Position numbers and translations under genes: made by a program
Origin: Methanofollis sp. W23
GTDB lineage: Archaea > Halobacteriota > Methanomicrobia > Methanomicrobiales > Methanofollaceae
Reading direction: 5' to 3'
Assembly: GCF_017875325.1 (NCBI RefSeq)
Contig: NZ_JAGGMN010000002.1
Span: forward strand, 1 to 37,497
DNA length: 37,497 bases
Notes under the pieces: generated by a model
Seen by the model: the letters and a program-made list of their open reading frames with translations, nothing else
The model's database searches: none
What the model was told of the DNA's origin: nothing
In this document: piece by piece, positions 14,495 through 23,131 of the stretch
Numbering within the stretch: the first letter of the stretch is position 1
Layout: each line of letters starts with the position of its first letter

Positions 14495-14673
14495 CCTCTC
14501 CAACCTCCTCTTTTTCCCCGCACCGCAACCCTTATCCCCCCACGCCCCCACCACTCTCCATCCTGCTCCCCACAAATGGTAAAATGTTCATCGAATTTCA
14601 CTCGCCCTGGGGTCGTCGCCCCGTGGCCGGGGAGCAGGCACTTTTTCCGACACCGAATTAAAAAAGAAGAAGG
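14495..14673. terminator. Convergent terminators
   Basis: After the pilin stop comes a pyrimidine stretch with CTCTTTTT (about 14506-14515); on the other strand the gene ending at 14674 is followed by CTTCTTCTTTTTTAATT (about 14652-14668). Both are archaeal T-rich termination signals. The rest of the gap shows nothing else. Confidence 0.6.
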
Positions 14674-15090
14674 TCAAGCCTTTGGCACAGAGAACGGCAT
14701 CACCACTTGCCGCCGTCCATCGACCGGGATGAACGTCGCCTGATAATCGCCCATCGGGTGTGCAGGCGTGATCAGTATACCCGTTGCGTCCTCGGGCCAG
14801 ATATACGCCTCAGCGACGTCAGGGGAAGCGCGAGTGCGGTCGATCCTGCGGTATATCGAAACCTTCCCAATCCCCCACTGGTTCGCCGGCTCCATCTTGC
14901 GGATCTCTGCAGTATACCCCGCACCGAGGAACCCGACCATCATGGTATCGTTGTTTTCATGATCGGGGAAAAGAGCGAAAGAACACGGTTCGAGGTCGGG
15001 GCCGCTGGTGAGGACGAAGGCACCGGCGGCGAGAACCGCCACGATCACAACACCGGCGACAAGAATCACGCGAGAAGAAGATAAGTTCAT
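14674..15090 (-). CDS. Signal-anchored extracellular protein (138 aa)
   Basis: The N-terminus MNLSSSRVILVAGVVIVAVL is a single membrane anchor or signal. The rest is a beta-rich extracellular domain (IRKMEPANQWGIGKVSIYRR, YQATFIPVDGRRQVVM) resembling archaeal membrane-anchored proteins of unknown role. Starts within ATGA of the upstream gene. Likely an envelope or superinfection-related surface protein. Confidence 0.6.
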   Translation of the reverse strand: MNLSSSRVILVAGVVIVAVLAAGAFVLTSGPDLEPCSFALFPDHENNDTMMVGFLGAGYTAEIRKMEPANQWGIGKVSIYRRIDRTRASPDVAEAYIWPEDATGILITPAHPMGDYQATFIPVDGRRQVVMPFSVPKA

Positions 15091-15362
15091 TCCCCCTCTC
15101 CTTCGGCATACAACGGATCAGTGTGCCGGACAGCACAATTCTCGACATCAGGGGACGAAGAGATGAACCCGCGGCACGCGGCAATGGTAATTCCACCGAC
15201 AAGAGCCGCCCAGAGCAACCCGAAGATCCCAAGAGAGGGGAGACCCATCATCGTCTGCGCGAGAGAATCAACGACACTTACGCCATAGAGTGCGACGGCG
15301 GCGGTGAGGGTGCCGAACAGAACAGAGAAGAAACGACCGCAGAGAGCGCGAGGGGCAATCAT
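15087..15362 (-). CDS. Two-helix membrane protein (91 aa)
   Basis: Two to three hydrophobic helices (about 9-30, 42-65) with a polar acidic C-terminal tail ending AEGEGE. Coupled at both ends by ATGA overlaps with 15359-15520 and 14674-15090, so these three genes form one transcription unit. Family not recognised. Confidence 0.6.
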   Translation of the reverse strand: MIAPRALCGRFFSVLFGTLTAAVALYGVSVVDSLAQTMMGLPSLGIFGLLWAALVGGITIAACRGFISSSPDVENCAVRHTDPLYAEGEGE

Positions 15363-15520
15363 AGATACCTCCGAGGATCGATGTTGTGCCGTTCACCATA
15401 CTCGGTAATGGCCCTTCGTGCAAGGTCCGATTTAGAGCAGGCCACCCCCTCAACAAGGGCACCGCGAACAATAGCCGACTCTTCTTTTCCCAGGACAAAC
15501 GTCTCTCTGGAGGGAGGCAT
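15359..15520 (-). CDS. Ribbon-helix-helix-like small protein (53 aa)
   Basis: Short gene: MPPSRETFVLGKEESAIVRG and then KSDLARRAITEYGERHNI. The beta-strand followed by the (S)KSDLARRAI helix is the pattern of CopG/Arc-type ribbon-helix-helix repressors. A TATA box (TATTATATA, about 15541-15549) lies 26 bp before the ATG, so the mRNA is probably leaderless. It heads the operon 15520-14674 and may autoregulate it. Confidence 0.6.
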   Translation of the reverse strand: MPPSRETFVLGKEESAIVRGALVEGVACSKSDLARRAITEYGERHNIDPRRYL

Positions 15521-15579
15521 AATATGAATATCGTCACAACTATATAATACCCTATTGTTATGTCTGAAAAATATAGGTG
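15521..15579 (-). promoter_or_regulatory. Promoter of the 15520-14674 operon
   Basis: ATTATATAG on the minus strand centred near 15545 with leaderless spacing to the ATG at 15520. The 58-bp gap separates the end of the structural operon (stop at 15580) from this unit. No terminator hairpin is seen; the T-rich GGAATTTTC stretch lies inside the upstream gene end. Confidence 0.55.
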
Positions 15580-15741
15580 TTATAGGAATTTTCTCTGGAT
15601 ATCTTCGAGGCTATATTCCCCAACGCTTCGCCGGGCTCGCCGGTCGATCACGGGGAGCATGGTGCCGACGAGTTTGTCCAGACGAATGACCTGGCCCCCG
15701 AGAGGGCGCAGATCAATTAGATAATCGTTTTTCCGGGCCAT
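15580..15741 (-). CDS. Small basic protein (53 aa), end of structural operon
   Basis: Gene begins MARKNDYLIDLRPLGGQVIR and continues with an Arg-rich stretch (VIDRRARRSVGEY) and a helix. The ATG shares a base with the TAA of the upstream gene, and GGAGGT lies in that gene's last codons with ideal spacing. Unknown function; basic, possibly DNA- or membrane-associated. Confidence 0.6.
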   Translation of the reverse strand: MARKNDYLIDLRPLGGQVIRLDKLVGTMLPVIDRRARRSVGEYSLEDIQRKFL

Positions 15742-16517
15742 TAGACATACCTCCGATAGAGCGAATACCCTATGCCTATCAGGGCGGCGGCGGCGAATGC
15801 ATACCCCATCTCGGCGAATTCGGGCAGGATGTGCGGGATGATCACTCCTGCGATAAGGCCGCCGACCATGAACGGTATGACGACGTCGCCGGACCGCAGG
15901 AAGAGGACGATGAAGACCAACGCAGACAGGAGGGAGACGAAGACCATCACGCCGAAGTCTCCCCCGCCGAACTGGTCGCCGTAGGTGTCGGCCTCGGCCT
16001 CCCAGAATGCCGGGATTGAGAGGTTGCCGCTCATGAGCGTGTTGAAACGGTCGCCGTAGGTGGTACGGGGGCGTGGCGTGACAGAGGGGAGCGTGAAACT
16101 GACCTCAGAGGAGTACCCGCCGCCACACCCTGCCCGGGCATAGAACGTCTCGCCTGCGACCAGGGGGAAGGATTCGATGGTGGCAGTGTAGGACGAGGTG
16201 TTGGTGGAGATGATGGCAGACTGGTATCCGTAGTTGCCCGGAGCGGTGCCGAGGGCGATCCATACCTCCGAGTACGGAGTCGAACCCGAGAGCGTGACCG
16301 ACTGAGATGTGAGGCCTGAGGCGGCGACGGTGAGACCGTCGCAGAGCGTGTAGTCGGTGCCGGCCGTGCGGTGAATCACCAGGTCCTGCTGATAGGATGA
16401 TACGTCGGTGGCGTTGTAGTCGATGGTCTGGTAATAGTCGTAGCCGTCGAGGGCGGCGGCGGGGGCGGCGAGGAGGAGGAGGAGGGCGGCGCAAAGGAGG
16501 AGGACGCGGCGCATCAT
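15741..16517 (-). CDS. Secreted/membrane protein with C-terminal TM bundle
   Basis: A 258-aa protein. Signal peptide MMRRVLLLCAALLLLLAAPA (cleavage after AAA), then a beta-sandwich-like ectodomain of about 150 residues with Fn3-like strands (SEVWIALGTAPGNYG, SSYTATIESFPLVAGETFYA), and three membrane helices at the C-terminus (about 180-255). Type-I-like topology with a membrane bundle mirrors the large spike at 16901-19594. Probably a second envelope glycoprotein; several NxS/T sequons are present. Start by ATGA overlap. Confidence 0.65.
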   Translation of the reverse strand: MMRRVLLLCAALLLLLAAPAAALDGYDYYQTIDYNATDVSSYQQDLVIHRTAGTDYTLCDGLTVAASGLTSQSVTLSGSTPYSEVWIALGTAPGNYGYQSAIISTNTSSYTATIESFPLVAGETFYARAGCGGGYSSEVSFTLPSVTPRPRTTYGDRFNTLMSGNLSIPAFWEAEADTYGDQFGGGDFGVMVFVSLLSALVFIVLFLRSGDVVIPFMVGGLIAGVIIPHILPEFAEMGYAFAAAALIGIGYSLYRRYV

Positions 16518-16894
16518 TTCGCCTGCCCCCATCCGAATTTGGTGGCCACCTGGATCAGAAACGTCACAATGGAAAGAACCACCGCGACCTGGAAGAACGC
16601 GGCGAGGGGCGGCGGCATGTGGAAAATGCCCACCATAGAGGGGTAGACGTAGACCATCGTGCAGATCATCTCTTTGAGCCACCCCAAGCCCGCGAGACCC
16701 AGGGATACCGCGAGGCCGAAATAGTCCAGGATCCCGATGTTGGAAGGGGCGGCCATGGACGACATTTCAGAGAGCTCGAACGCCGAGGTCTCGGGTGCGG
16801 TGTAGTAGTTGTGGGCGAAGATGCCCAGGCCGTTGAGGAGGGCAATGGCCGGCCCACAAAAAGTGAGAAGAGTTAGAATATCGTGGAATCTCAT
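16514..16894 (-). CDS. Polytopic membrane protein (126 aa)
   Basis: Three to four hydrophobic helices (about 6-27, 53-75, 84-92, 97-118) separated by an acidic Ser/Met loop (SAFELSEMSSMAAPSN). Lies between the spike and the second surface protein, suggesting a virion membrane or assembly role. Family not recognised. Confidence 0.6.
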   Translation of the reverse strand: MRFHDILTLLTFCGPAIALLNGLGIFAHNYYTAPETSAFELSEMSSMAAPSNIGILDYFGLAVSLGLAGLGWLKEMICTMVYVYPSMVGIFHMPPPLAAFFQVAVVLSIVTFLIQVATKFGWGQAK

Positions 16895-16900
16895 CTTTCA

Positions 16901-19594
16901 TCACCTGTAGAGTTTGTATTCGGATTTCCGCATGTATACGAACACTCCCAGGAACGTCAGTGCCGCGACGATGGGCGCGAGAGCGAGGGGGAGCCACCCG
17001 AGGAAGACCGGGAGCCCGCCGCCGAAGAGCGGGACGATGATCGCACCCTGTCGGACGCGAGGCCCTGAGAAGAGGCTACCGAGACCGATAATCCAGCAGA
17101 CCGAGATGAGCTGATACCAGAACTCATCTTCGAACCCGAGATCCACCAACCGTCCGGTGCCGTGAAGCGTAATCTCCCGGTAGTTGGAGATGGTGCCATA
17201 CTGCGTGTGCGTCGCGTTGAACCCGTAGGACGCGGTGGTCGGATGCGTGTTGTCGATGGCGTACGAGGAGTTGATCCATCCGGCGGCGTTTGGTGCAGAA
17301 GATTCAGTGTAGAGCACTGTGCCGGCCGCGTCCTTCACCCAGAAGTTGAGTGTTGTGGTGCCGTTGACGCCCTGTGGATCATGGTAGGAGAGGGCGAGCG
17401 AGATGGATTCGGGGGAGACTTCTGTTGCGGTGAGGTCGTAGGAGGGGTACTGTGCGCCGGCCGGAGCGTCACGAAGCCTGAACTGGATGGTGTACTCCGC
17501 CTCTTTCGGGAAGATAGAGAAGGTGGTGGACGTGTTCGAGACCGGATCGAAGGCGTCGATCTGGTAGCGGATGCACTCGATCATCAGGAAGTTGATCGAC
17601 CCGTCGAGGCCGGTGGTGCCGGAGAGCGTCGCGGTGGTGATGTTTGCGCAGTCACCGACCGGGACACCGATGAGGTTGCTGAGCCAGTCGTCAGGGTTGG
17701 ATATCTCGATGTAGGCCGCGGAGAGTTGGACGCCGGGCATCGGGGCGCCGTAGTCGTCGATGCAGTGGAACCGGACGGTCCGCGGGACGTAGTTCCCGGT
17801 AGACGGCGGCGCTGCGGCGGCCTGTTTGGTGAGTAGCAGCGTCACTTTCGTGTCCCGGTCAACGAAGGCGTAGGTGGATGTCGGGTAATATCCCTGCGCC
17901 GCGGCAGAGACCGTGTACGACCCGTAGCCGACGGTGAAGCGGGCGGTGCCGGAGGAGGTGACGGTTTCCTGCCCGTCGGTGAGTGAGACCGTGGTGGAGT
18001 TGGTGAGGATGGTGCCGGCCTCTGCGTCTTTGACGGTGACGTTGAGGGTGAACGACGAGGCGAGGGCGACGTTGCGCTGTGTGACTCCATCGACGACGAC
18101 CGTCTCGGTTATGCCGGTGTGCCCCGGTGCAGAGGCAGAGAGGGTGTACTGCCCGTTGGCGACGTCGGCGAACTCGTAGAACCCCGTGGAGGTGGTGACG
18201 GTGCTGTCGGACCATGAGGCGTTGTTGACCGCGACGGTGGCGCCGGAGATGCCCTGCGCTGAACCCTGAGCGTAGACCTGGCCGTAGAGGGATGTGGTGT
18301 TTGCCGGCGGCGGGGTGTCGGGGTAGAGGTAGAGGTTGATTGCCCAGGTGGAGAGGCGCGGGACGCTGGTATATTCAGTGGTTTGTGAGGTGTAACCGGA
18401 TTTGCTGACGGTGAACGAGACGGGGAAGTCGGGGTTGAGCGGTGTGATGCTGAAGTATCCGGCGCTGTCGGTGGTATCGCTGTCGCTGGTGCCTGCGGCG
18501 GGTTGTGCGGCGGAGACGGTGGCGCCCTCGATGACGGTGCCGGTGGTTACGTCGTAGACGAAGCCGGTGGCGGTGACGTTGGTTTTCGGGTCGATGTACA
18601 TGCCGCTGATCGTTGCGGTGGCAGAGGGAGAGGCGAGTTCTTTGAGCGAGGAGTCGTAGACGCGGCAGGTGATGGTGTGGCGCCCTTCGGAGGGGAAGGA
18701 GAGAGATTGTGTTTTTGCGGCGGCGGCTGTAGTGGCGTGGGAGTAGGTGCCGGTGAATTGGTCGTATTCGTACCATGTGGAGCCGTTGAGATGGTAGGTG
18801 TTGTAGAGGGCGCCGTCGGTGAACCACGAGATGTACGCGTATTCGGGGGCGTCGGCGGCGGCGGATAGGGTGGCCTGGATGGGTTCGTAGACGGCGGCGG
18901 TGGTGGGGGAGAGGGAGAGAATGAAATATGTGGTGTCGGGGTCGTTGGGGAGGTCGGGGGCAGGATCTACATAGACATAATCATAATCTCCCTGAGATAT
19001 AACATAAGCCCACGCCGCAGTACCAAACGTCGGATACATAGCAGACGGCGCAGACGTGGTTAAAACCCGCCAGTCAGCATCATCGATGGCAAATTTCAGA
19101 GTAGTACCTTCAACACGAAACTTATACACATGATAAGAAGAACCCGTTATACGCTCCTCATTAACTAACTTAGACGAACTAGACCCACTACAACGATAAA
19201 CATTGAACCCCGTAGACCATAAACCAACGTGAATCCCATTTCTCGTACTCACATCATACGCAGGAGAAGTACCCGTGAAAAGACCAAAAATGATCTGGTT
19301 CCCCCCAGCATGACGTACCCGAAAATGACATTCATAGGTCCCGCTCATCGAATTAGGATACTGATACCAGTTCCACCGCTTCGCAAGGGAACCCGAATTG
19401 GTCCAGATAGACGCAACACCGACATCCACCGACGACGATCCCCCCGAGACTCGATGATTCCAGACAGACGAGATGGATCCACCGAAGTCGTCCCTAAAAT
19501 CTTCGTAGGCGCTGACGGGGGCGACGGCACCGATCATCATCAATGCGAGGGCGGCGAGGATCACCAACCGTGGCGTGCCTCCTCCCGGCGTCAA
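16901..19594 (-). CDS. Large spike protein with carboxypeptidase-regulatory-like repeats
   Basis: An 897-aa protein. Start TTG at 19594, overlapping the upstream TGA and 8 nt after AGGAGG; it yields a signal peptide ending APVSA. Residues about 30-230 look like a lectin/LamG-type sandwich; 240-350 an Ig-like domain; 350-640 a series of carboxypeptidase-regulatory-like folds (VYDVTTGTVIEGATVSA, VYAQGSAQGISGATVAV, repeated AGYFSI / GFYEF / GSYTV); then further beta domains; and three C-terminal membrane helices ending MRKSEYKLYR. Many NxT/S sequons. Best read as the host-recognition spike anchored in the virion membrane. Base composition changes sharply near 18960. Confidence 0.75.
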   Translation of the reverse strand: MTPGGGTPRLVILAALALMMIGAVAPVSAYEDFRDDFGGSISSVWNHRVSGGSSSVDVGVASIWTNSGSLAKRWNWYQYPNSMSGTYECHFRVRHAGGNQIIFGLFTGTSPAYDVSTRNGIHVGLWSTGFNVYRCSGSSSSKLVNEERITGSSYHVYKFRVEGTTLKFAIDDADWRVLTTSAPSAMYPTFGTAAWAYVISQGDYDYVYVDPAPDLPNDPDTTYFILSLSPTTAAVYEPIQATLSAAADAPEYAYISWFTDGALYNTYHLNGSTWYEYDQFTGTYSHATTAAAAKTQSLSFPSEGRHTITCRVYDSSLKELASPSATATISGMYIDPKTNVTATGFVYDVTTGTVIEGATVSAAQPAAGTSDSDTTDSAGYFSITPLNPDFPVSFTVSKSGYTSQTTEYTSVPRLSTWAINLYLYPDTPPPANTTSLYGQVYAQGSAQGISGATVAVNNASWSDSTVTTSTGFYEFADVANGQYTLSASAPGHTGITETVVVDGVTQRNVALASSFTLNVTVKDAEAGTILTNSTTVSLTDGQETVTSSGTARFTVGYGSYTVSAAAQGYYPTSTYAFVDRDTKVTLLLTKQAAAAPPSTGNYVPRTVRFHCIDDYGAPMPGVQLSAAYIEISNPDDWLSNLIGVPVGDCANITTATLSGTTGLDGSINFLMIECIRYQIDAFDPVSNTSTTFSIFPKEAEYTIQFRLRDAPAGAQYPSYDLTATEVSPESISLALSYHDPQGVNGTTTLNFWVKDAAGTVLYTESSAPNAAGWINSSYAIDNTHPTTASYGFNATHTQYGTISNYREITLHGTGRLVDLGFEDEFWYQLISVCWIIGLGSLFSGPRVRQGAIIVPLFGGGLPVFLGWLPLALAPIVAALTFLGVFVYMRKSEYKLYR

Positions 19595-19860
19595 TACCCA
19601 TCCCTCCTGTACTGCACCTTCTGAATCACCACGCGCCAGATGTAGATCAGCGCTCCGACGCCGCAGGCGAGAATCAAGAAATAGAAGAACTTCGCGAGCA
19701 TGAACCAGGTATTGGCATACGGGTTCGGGCCGTTGGCACCGATATACATCGTGAACCAATCGAAGATAGGCCCGAAGCCGATCACCAGGGCGAAGAGGGC
19801 GACGATGGTGCCCAACCCCGCAATGATGGCGAAGATCACAGACGGTCCTCCGTCGCTCAT
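19591..19860 (-). CDS. Two-helix membrane protein (89 aa)
   Basis: Start MSDGGPSVIF at 19860. Helix 1 (about 7-30) ends in GFGPIFDW, helix 2 (about 57-80) is followed by a basic tail (VVIQKVQYRRDGY). Similar layout and a GPI[FI]D motif occur in the neighbouring 19862-20137 protein, so the two may be ancient duplicates. Probable virion membrane component. Confidence 0.6.
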   Translation of the reverse strand: MSDGGPSVIFAIIAGLGTIVALFALVIGFGPIFDWFTMYIGANGPNPYANTWFMLAKFFYFLILACGVGALIYIWRVVIQKVQYRRDGY

Positions 19861-19861
19861 A

Positions 19862-20137
19862 TCAGATCCCTCCGTCGTCGCTGCGGTTGGCGACAATGAC
19901 CGCGTACAGTCCGAGGGGGAGGAGGACGCCGAAGATGAGGAAAGTGCCGAAGATCAGGTTGAGATGGCCCATGGTGTCCTCGCGGTCCTGAGACATGGGG
20001 AAGGCGCCGTCGGCTTGGTCGATGTGTTGGTCGTTGAGGGTGTCGATGATCGGGCCGGAGGCGATGTAGAGGAAGCCGACGACGGCGAGGGCGACGGCGA
20101 GGTAGACGAGGACGCCGACACTGCCCGCGTCATCCAT
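19862..20137 (-). CDS. Two-helix membrane protein (91 aa)
   Basis: Helix 1 (about 6-30) ends in SGPIIDTLNDQHIDQ; helix 2 (about 62-84). The polar loop between carries many Asp residues. GGAGGAG precedes the ATG, which overlaps the upstream stop by 8 bp. Probably paired with the 19591-19860 protein in the envelope. Confidence 0.6.
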   Translation of the reverse strand: MDDAGSVGVLVYLAVALAVVGFLYIASGPIIDTLNDQHIDQADGAFPMSQDREDTMGHLNLIFGTFLIFGVLLPLGLYAVIVANRSDDGGI

Positions 20138-20330
20138 CGCTCTCCTCCTCCCCCTCGGGCGGCTGGATGATGCCGTAGTCTTTCATGATGTCGGTGAGGG
20201 TGGCGCCTACGACGCCGCCGGGGTAATCCTCGGCGAGGAGGGTGAGGACGGTGGCGACCCGGGCGCGGTAGGCCGCGGTGTTGGCTGCGGCGGTGACTTC
20301 ATCTTCGGTGTAGACGGTTTTGGAACTCAT
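20130..20330 (-). CDS. Small soluble protein (66 aa)
   Basis: A helical protein (MSSKTVYTEDEVTAAANTAA, YRARVATVLTLLAEDY) with an acidic tail. Not recognised. ATGA coupling to the Lys-tailed protein upstream and overlap with the membrane protein downstream suggest an assembly factor made in stoichiometry with them. Confidence 0.55.
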   Translation of the reverse strand: MSSKTVYTEDEVTAAANTAAYRARVATVLTLLAEDYPGGVVGATLTDIMKDYGIIQPPEGEEESDG

Positions 20331-21922
20331 TTCTTCGACCTCTTTTTCTTTTTCTTGGCGGGAGTTTTCACGGGTGGCGGGACGATGGCGAAGGGGACGG
20401 GGGAGAGTTCGAAGAAGCCGATCCCGCCCTTTTTCGTGCTCTTCTTCTTGCTTTTCTTCTTACTCTTCTTCCGGCGGCGGCGCTCCTGGGATTGTGCGGG
20501 CGGCCCGAAGGAGAAGGCCGGAGGGTTTGCCGGCGGATAGCCCGGCGGGTTTTCGGGCGGGAAGTCGAACGGGTTGTCGAGGATGTTGATCTCGGGGATG
20601 GTGTCGGTGCCAATGATGGTGCTCGCGGCAGATGCGGGGGTCGCCAGTGCGGCCAGAATCGACGATGTGATCGGGACTGAGGGCGAGTGAGCATAGTCGA
20701 GCGGCGATGAGTGAGCGAAGGCTCCAGGTAGAGCGGCGTCGATCCCGCCGTCAAGGGCGTCGGCGACGCGGTCGGAGGGACGGTAGGAAGTAGTGTTTCC
20801 GGGTTTGACTTGCGTTTCGGGAGGAGTGACGAAAACGTACCGGGGAGACTCTGCGATTATGTCGGGCGTCACGACGGGGACGGTAGGCTGGACCAGCCGA
20901 TCCTCTGCGGTCGGTCGAGAGAGAGGTTGCGGACCGGTGGGGAATGCTGGGAAGGCGTCGGGGAAGTTAGACGGGCCGAATGGAGACTGCGGTGAAGGGA
21001 TGGCTTCGGTAGCCTGGAAGCGTGCTTTGGTTGTGTCGGGACGGGTGAAGATCTCAGCGCGACCGATGTTCCAGGCGTCGGGCGAGTAGGGGATCTCGGG
21101 GATGTGGTGATCTCTGGCGATCCGCTCGTTGGTGCCGGCGGGATTTTTCGGCGGGGTGATCGTTGCCCGGGAGATGTTCGGGCCGTTCCCGATCTCTGCA
21201 CCCCCTGGACTCCATTCACTGTTACCGGGCCGATGCGTACCGATATCGAAGGGCTCTTTACCGCCGAAAATCTCCTGTTCGGGTCGGCCGGTTGGGAATT
21301 GTGGTCCGGGGTTCGGTGTCGTGGGGAAGATTTCGGCGACCGCGAGAGGAAGCGTGGCGGCGGCACCGGCGGCGAGGGCTGTACCTGCCCCCGCTCCCAC
21401 CGTGCCCGCTCCCTGAGCGGTTGCGAACCCTGCGGCACCTCCTCCGGTGCGGCCGATTGTCGTGGCGACCGCGGGCCCTGCTGCTGCAGCGCCGCCGCCG
21501 ACCCCGAGCACTGCTCCGGCGGTCAGGGCGGTCCCGACGATCCCGGCACCGATGAGCGCACCTTTCCCGAGGTCTTCAGGCCGGGCGGCAAACTGGTACC
21601 GGGAGTCTTTTGGTAGGCCGGGGATGATGCCGAACACCGTGTCCATCCCTTTCCCGACCAGAAAGCCGAGGGCGGCGGGGCCGGCTTTGATGGCGACGTC
21701 TATGGGCGACGCGTGATGAGAAGAGGGGTTTGGCTGCTGGCGTGCGGCGCTCTGCGGTTCAGGCGGGCGCTGCGGACGAGGCGCGGGCTGCTGCTGAGGA
21801 GGAGGTTGGGGAACGGGAGGCTGTCCCCCGTTCTGCTGTATCTGGTGCTGTGCGGCGAGGCGTTGGGCGGCGAGCGCCTGCGGTCCCGGGTGCGTGACCG
21901 GGCGAGGAAGCGGAGTGGCCAT
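20327..21922 (-). CDS. Pro/Gln-rich protein with hydrophobic core and Lys-rich tail
   Basis: A 531-aa protein. Residues 1-70 are a Pro/Gln/Ala-rich disordered region; 75-200 hold Ala/Gly-rich hydrophobic stretches (GKGALIGAGIVGTALTAGAV, AAGTALAAGAAATLPLAV) able to span or enter membrane; 200-470 are low-complexity Pro/Ser/Thr; the C-terminus has two Lys/Arg blocks (RRRRKKSKKKSKKKSTKK and KKKKKRSKK) around a short hydrophobic patch. It could bridge the virion membrane and the packaged DNA, the basic tail binding DNA. No family match. Confidence 0.65.
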   Translation of the reverse strand: MATPLPRPVTHPGPQALAAQRLAAQHQIQQNGGQPPVPQPPPQQQPAPRPQRPPEPQSAARQQPNPSSHHASPIDVAIKAGPAALGFLVGKGMDTVFGIIPGLPKDSRYQFAARPEDLGKGALIGAGIVGTALTAGAVLGVGGGAAAAGPAVATTIGRTGGGAAGFATAQGAGTVGAGAGTALAAGAAATLPLAVAEIFPTTPNPGPQFPTGRPEQEIFGGKEPFDIGTHRPGNSEWSPGGAEIGNGPNISRATITPPKNPAGTNERIARDHHIPEIPYSPDAWNIGRAEIFTRPDTTKARFQATEAIPSPQSPFGPSNFPDAFPAFPTGPQPLSRPTAEDRLVQPTVPVVTPDIIAESPRYVFVTPPETQVKPGNTTSYRPSDRVADALDGGIDAALPGAFAHSSPLDYAHSPSVPITSSILAALATPASAASTIIGTDTIPEINILDNPFDFPPENPPGYPPANPPAFSFGPPAQSQERRRRKKSKKKSKKKSTKKGGIGFFELSPVPFAIVPPPVKTPAKKKKKRSKK

Positions 21923-21928
21923 GACAGA

Positions 21929-22645
21929 TCACGCCCCTCCTCCACCGCCGAAGATGTAGACAACTGCCATGATAGCGCAGATCACCATCTCGACCGCGAT
22001 GAGCGCCTTCATCCACCCCGGCCACGAGGACGTTTTGAGGTCGTCGGTCTCTTCGGCAACCCTCTCAGCGATGTGCCCTTCGAGATCTCCGGCACCGATG
22101 CGCTGAAGGTAACGCTCAATCTCGAAGAGAGGAACCTCAGAGACGGCCGGGATGAGGACGGGATCGTCGATTTTCCCGGCCTTGAGCAGATCCATCAGGT
22201 CGCCGTAGTTTGCAATCTGTTCATCTTCGTCGTGTGTCTTGTTCCAGTCAATTACGGCGGTTTTAACGGCGGTCTGGAGTTTCGGATCGGTGGAGATCCC
22301 CCAGGTGTCCAGGAAGATCTTGGCGTTAACGGCACCGAAACGGTGACTGTCGGGGGACCGCTGAATCCAGGAAAGTGGGAGACCGACGGCGGTGAAGATC
22401 CCGGCAACGTAGTCCATTGCCTTGAACTTCATGCGTCCCGACCGCTCAACGAGGACGCCGAGATCTGAACCGGTACGCGAGGCGGTCCAGTAGCCGTTCA
22501 CCGGCCCCATGGACCACCAGTACCAGATCCACGCACCGTTTGAGAGGAGCAAGAACACTCCGAAGGCCACGAAAGCCCACCAATACCATGCGAGCCCGAG
22601 GATCATCCCCTCGGTCGCCCCGGTTGTATATACGCTTACAGGCAT
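21929..22645 (-). CDS. Membrane protein with N- and C-terminal helices (238 aa)
   Basis: A strongly aromatic N-terminal helix (LAWYWWAFVAFGVFLLLSNG, then WIWYWW), a second weaker one near residue 80, a soluble central domain (about 100-205, helical, acidic) and a C-terminal anchor (MKALIAVEMVICAIMAVVYI) ending in GGGGGA. AGGTTA precedes the ATG. Likely virion or assembly membrane protein. Confidence 0.6.
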   Translation of the reverse strand: MPVSVYTTGATEGMILGLAWYWWAFVAFGVFLLLSNGAWIWYWWSMGPVNGYWTASRTGSDLGVLVERSGRMKFKAMDYVAGIFTAVGLPLSWIQRSPDSHRFGAVNAKIFLDTWGISTDPKLQTAVKTAVIDWNKTHDEDEQIANYGDLMDLLKAGKIDDPVLIPAVSEVPLFEIERYLQRIGAGDLEGHIAERVAEETDDLKTSSWPGWMKALIAVEMVICAIMAVVYIFGGGGGA

Positions 22646-22649
22646 TTTT

Positions 22650-23126
22650 TTAACCTCTCTTTATGAAGGATAGGAACCCCCCGCCGACATCTTTCGGGAC
22701 GTCGGGCCGTCCCGCCGAGATAGTCTGTGAGATTCTGTTCTCGTTGAGGGCGTCGCGCTCTCTGCTGTGCCGAGTATACCCGATGGACTTGCCCGCGAGG
22801 ATGTCGCAGAAGACGAACCGGGCCATCCTCTCTGCTGCGTATTCGTCGGCGTCCCACTCTTTGACTCGCATAATGTCCGTGACGCGCCGCCGCAGTTTCT
22901 TGTGTGCCTCGGGCGTCGGGATGTTGGTGAGTTCGACGTGTCTGGCGACGGGACCGGAGAAGATCCACAGGTCGGCCAGGGATTTTGTGTTCGGGATGTC
23001 CGGGTCAAGGAGTTTCGCGAGGGTACGCTCGCCCAGAGGCATTCCTGCGGACGGCAGAGCGCGGTCCGGGTCGTTGGCCCGTTCCATGAGTTCTTCGTAT
23101 TCTTCATCTGAGATTTCGAGTGGCAT
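22650..23126 (-). CDS. Soluble helical protein in structural operon (158 aa)
   Basis: An acidic N-terminus (MPLEISDEEYEELMERANDP) and a mostly helical body with Arg-rich central part (KKLRRRVTDIMRVKEW, AAERMARFVF). No membrane segment; one of the few soluble proteins in this operon, so possibly a matrix or scaffolding-type protein under the membrane. Start at 23126 follows AGGTGA by 6 nt. Confidence 0.6.
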   Translation of the reverse strand: MPLEISDEEYEELMERANDPDRALPSAGMPLGERTLAKLLDPDIPNTKSLADLWIFSGPVARHVELTNIPTPEAHKKLRRRVTDIMRVKEWDADEYAAERMARFVFCDILAGKSIGYTRHSRERDALNENRISQTISAGRPDVPKDVGGGFLSFIKRG

Positions 23127-23131
23127 GGGGT

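Noticed and set aside
20355-20540. Plus-strand frames opposite the long leftward genes (for example at 20.3-22.5 kb and 16.4-19.6 kb)
   Set aside because: They mirror codon bias of GC-rich genes on the other strand and lack start signals and domains.
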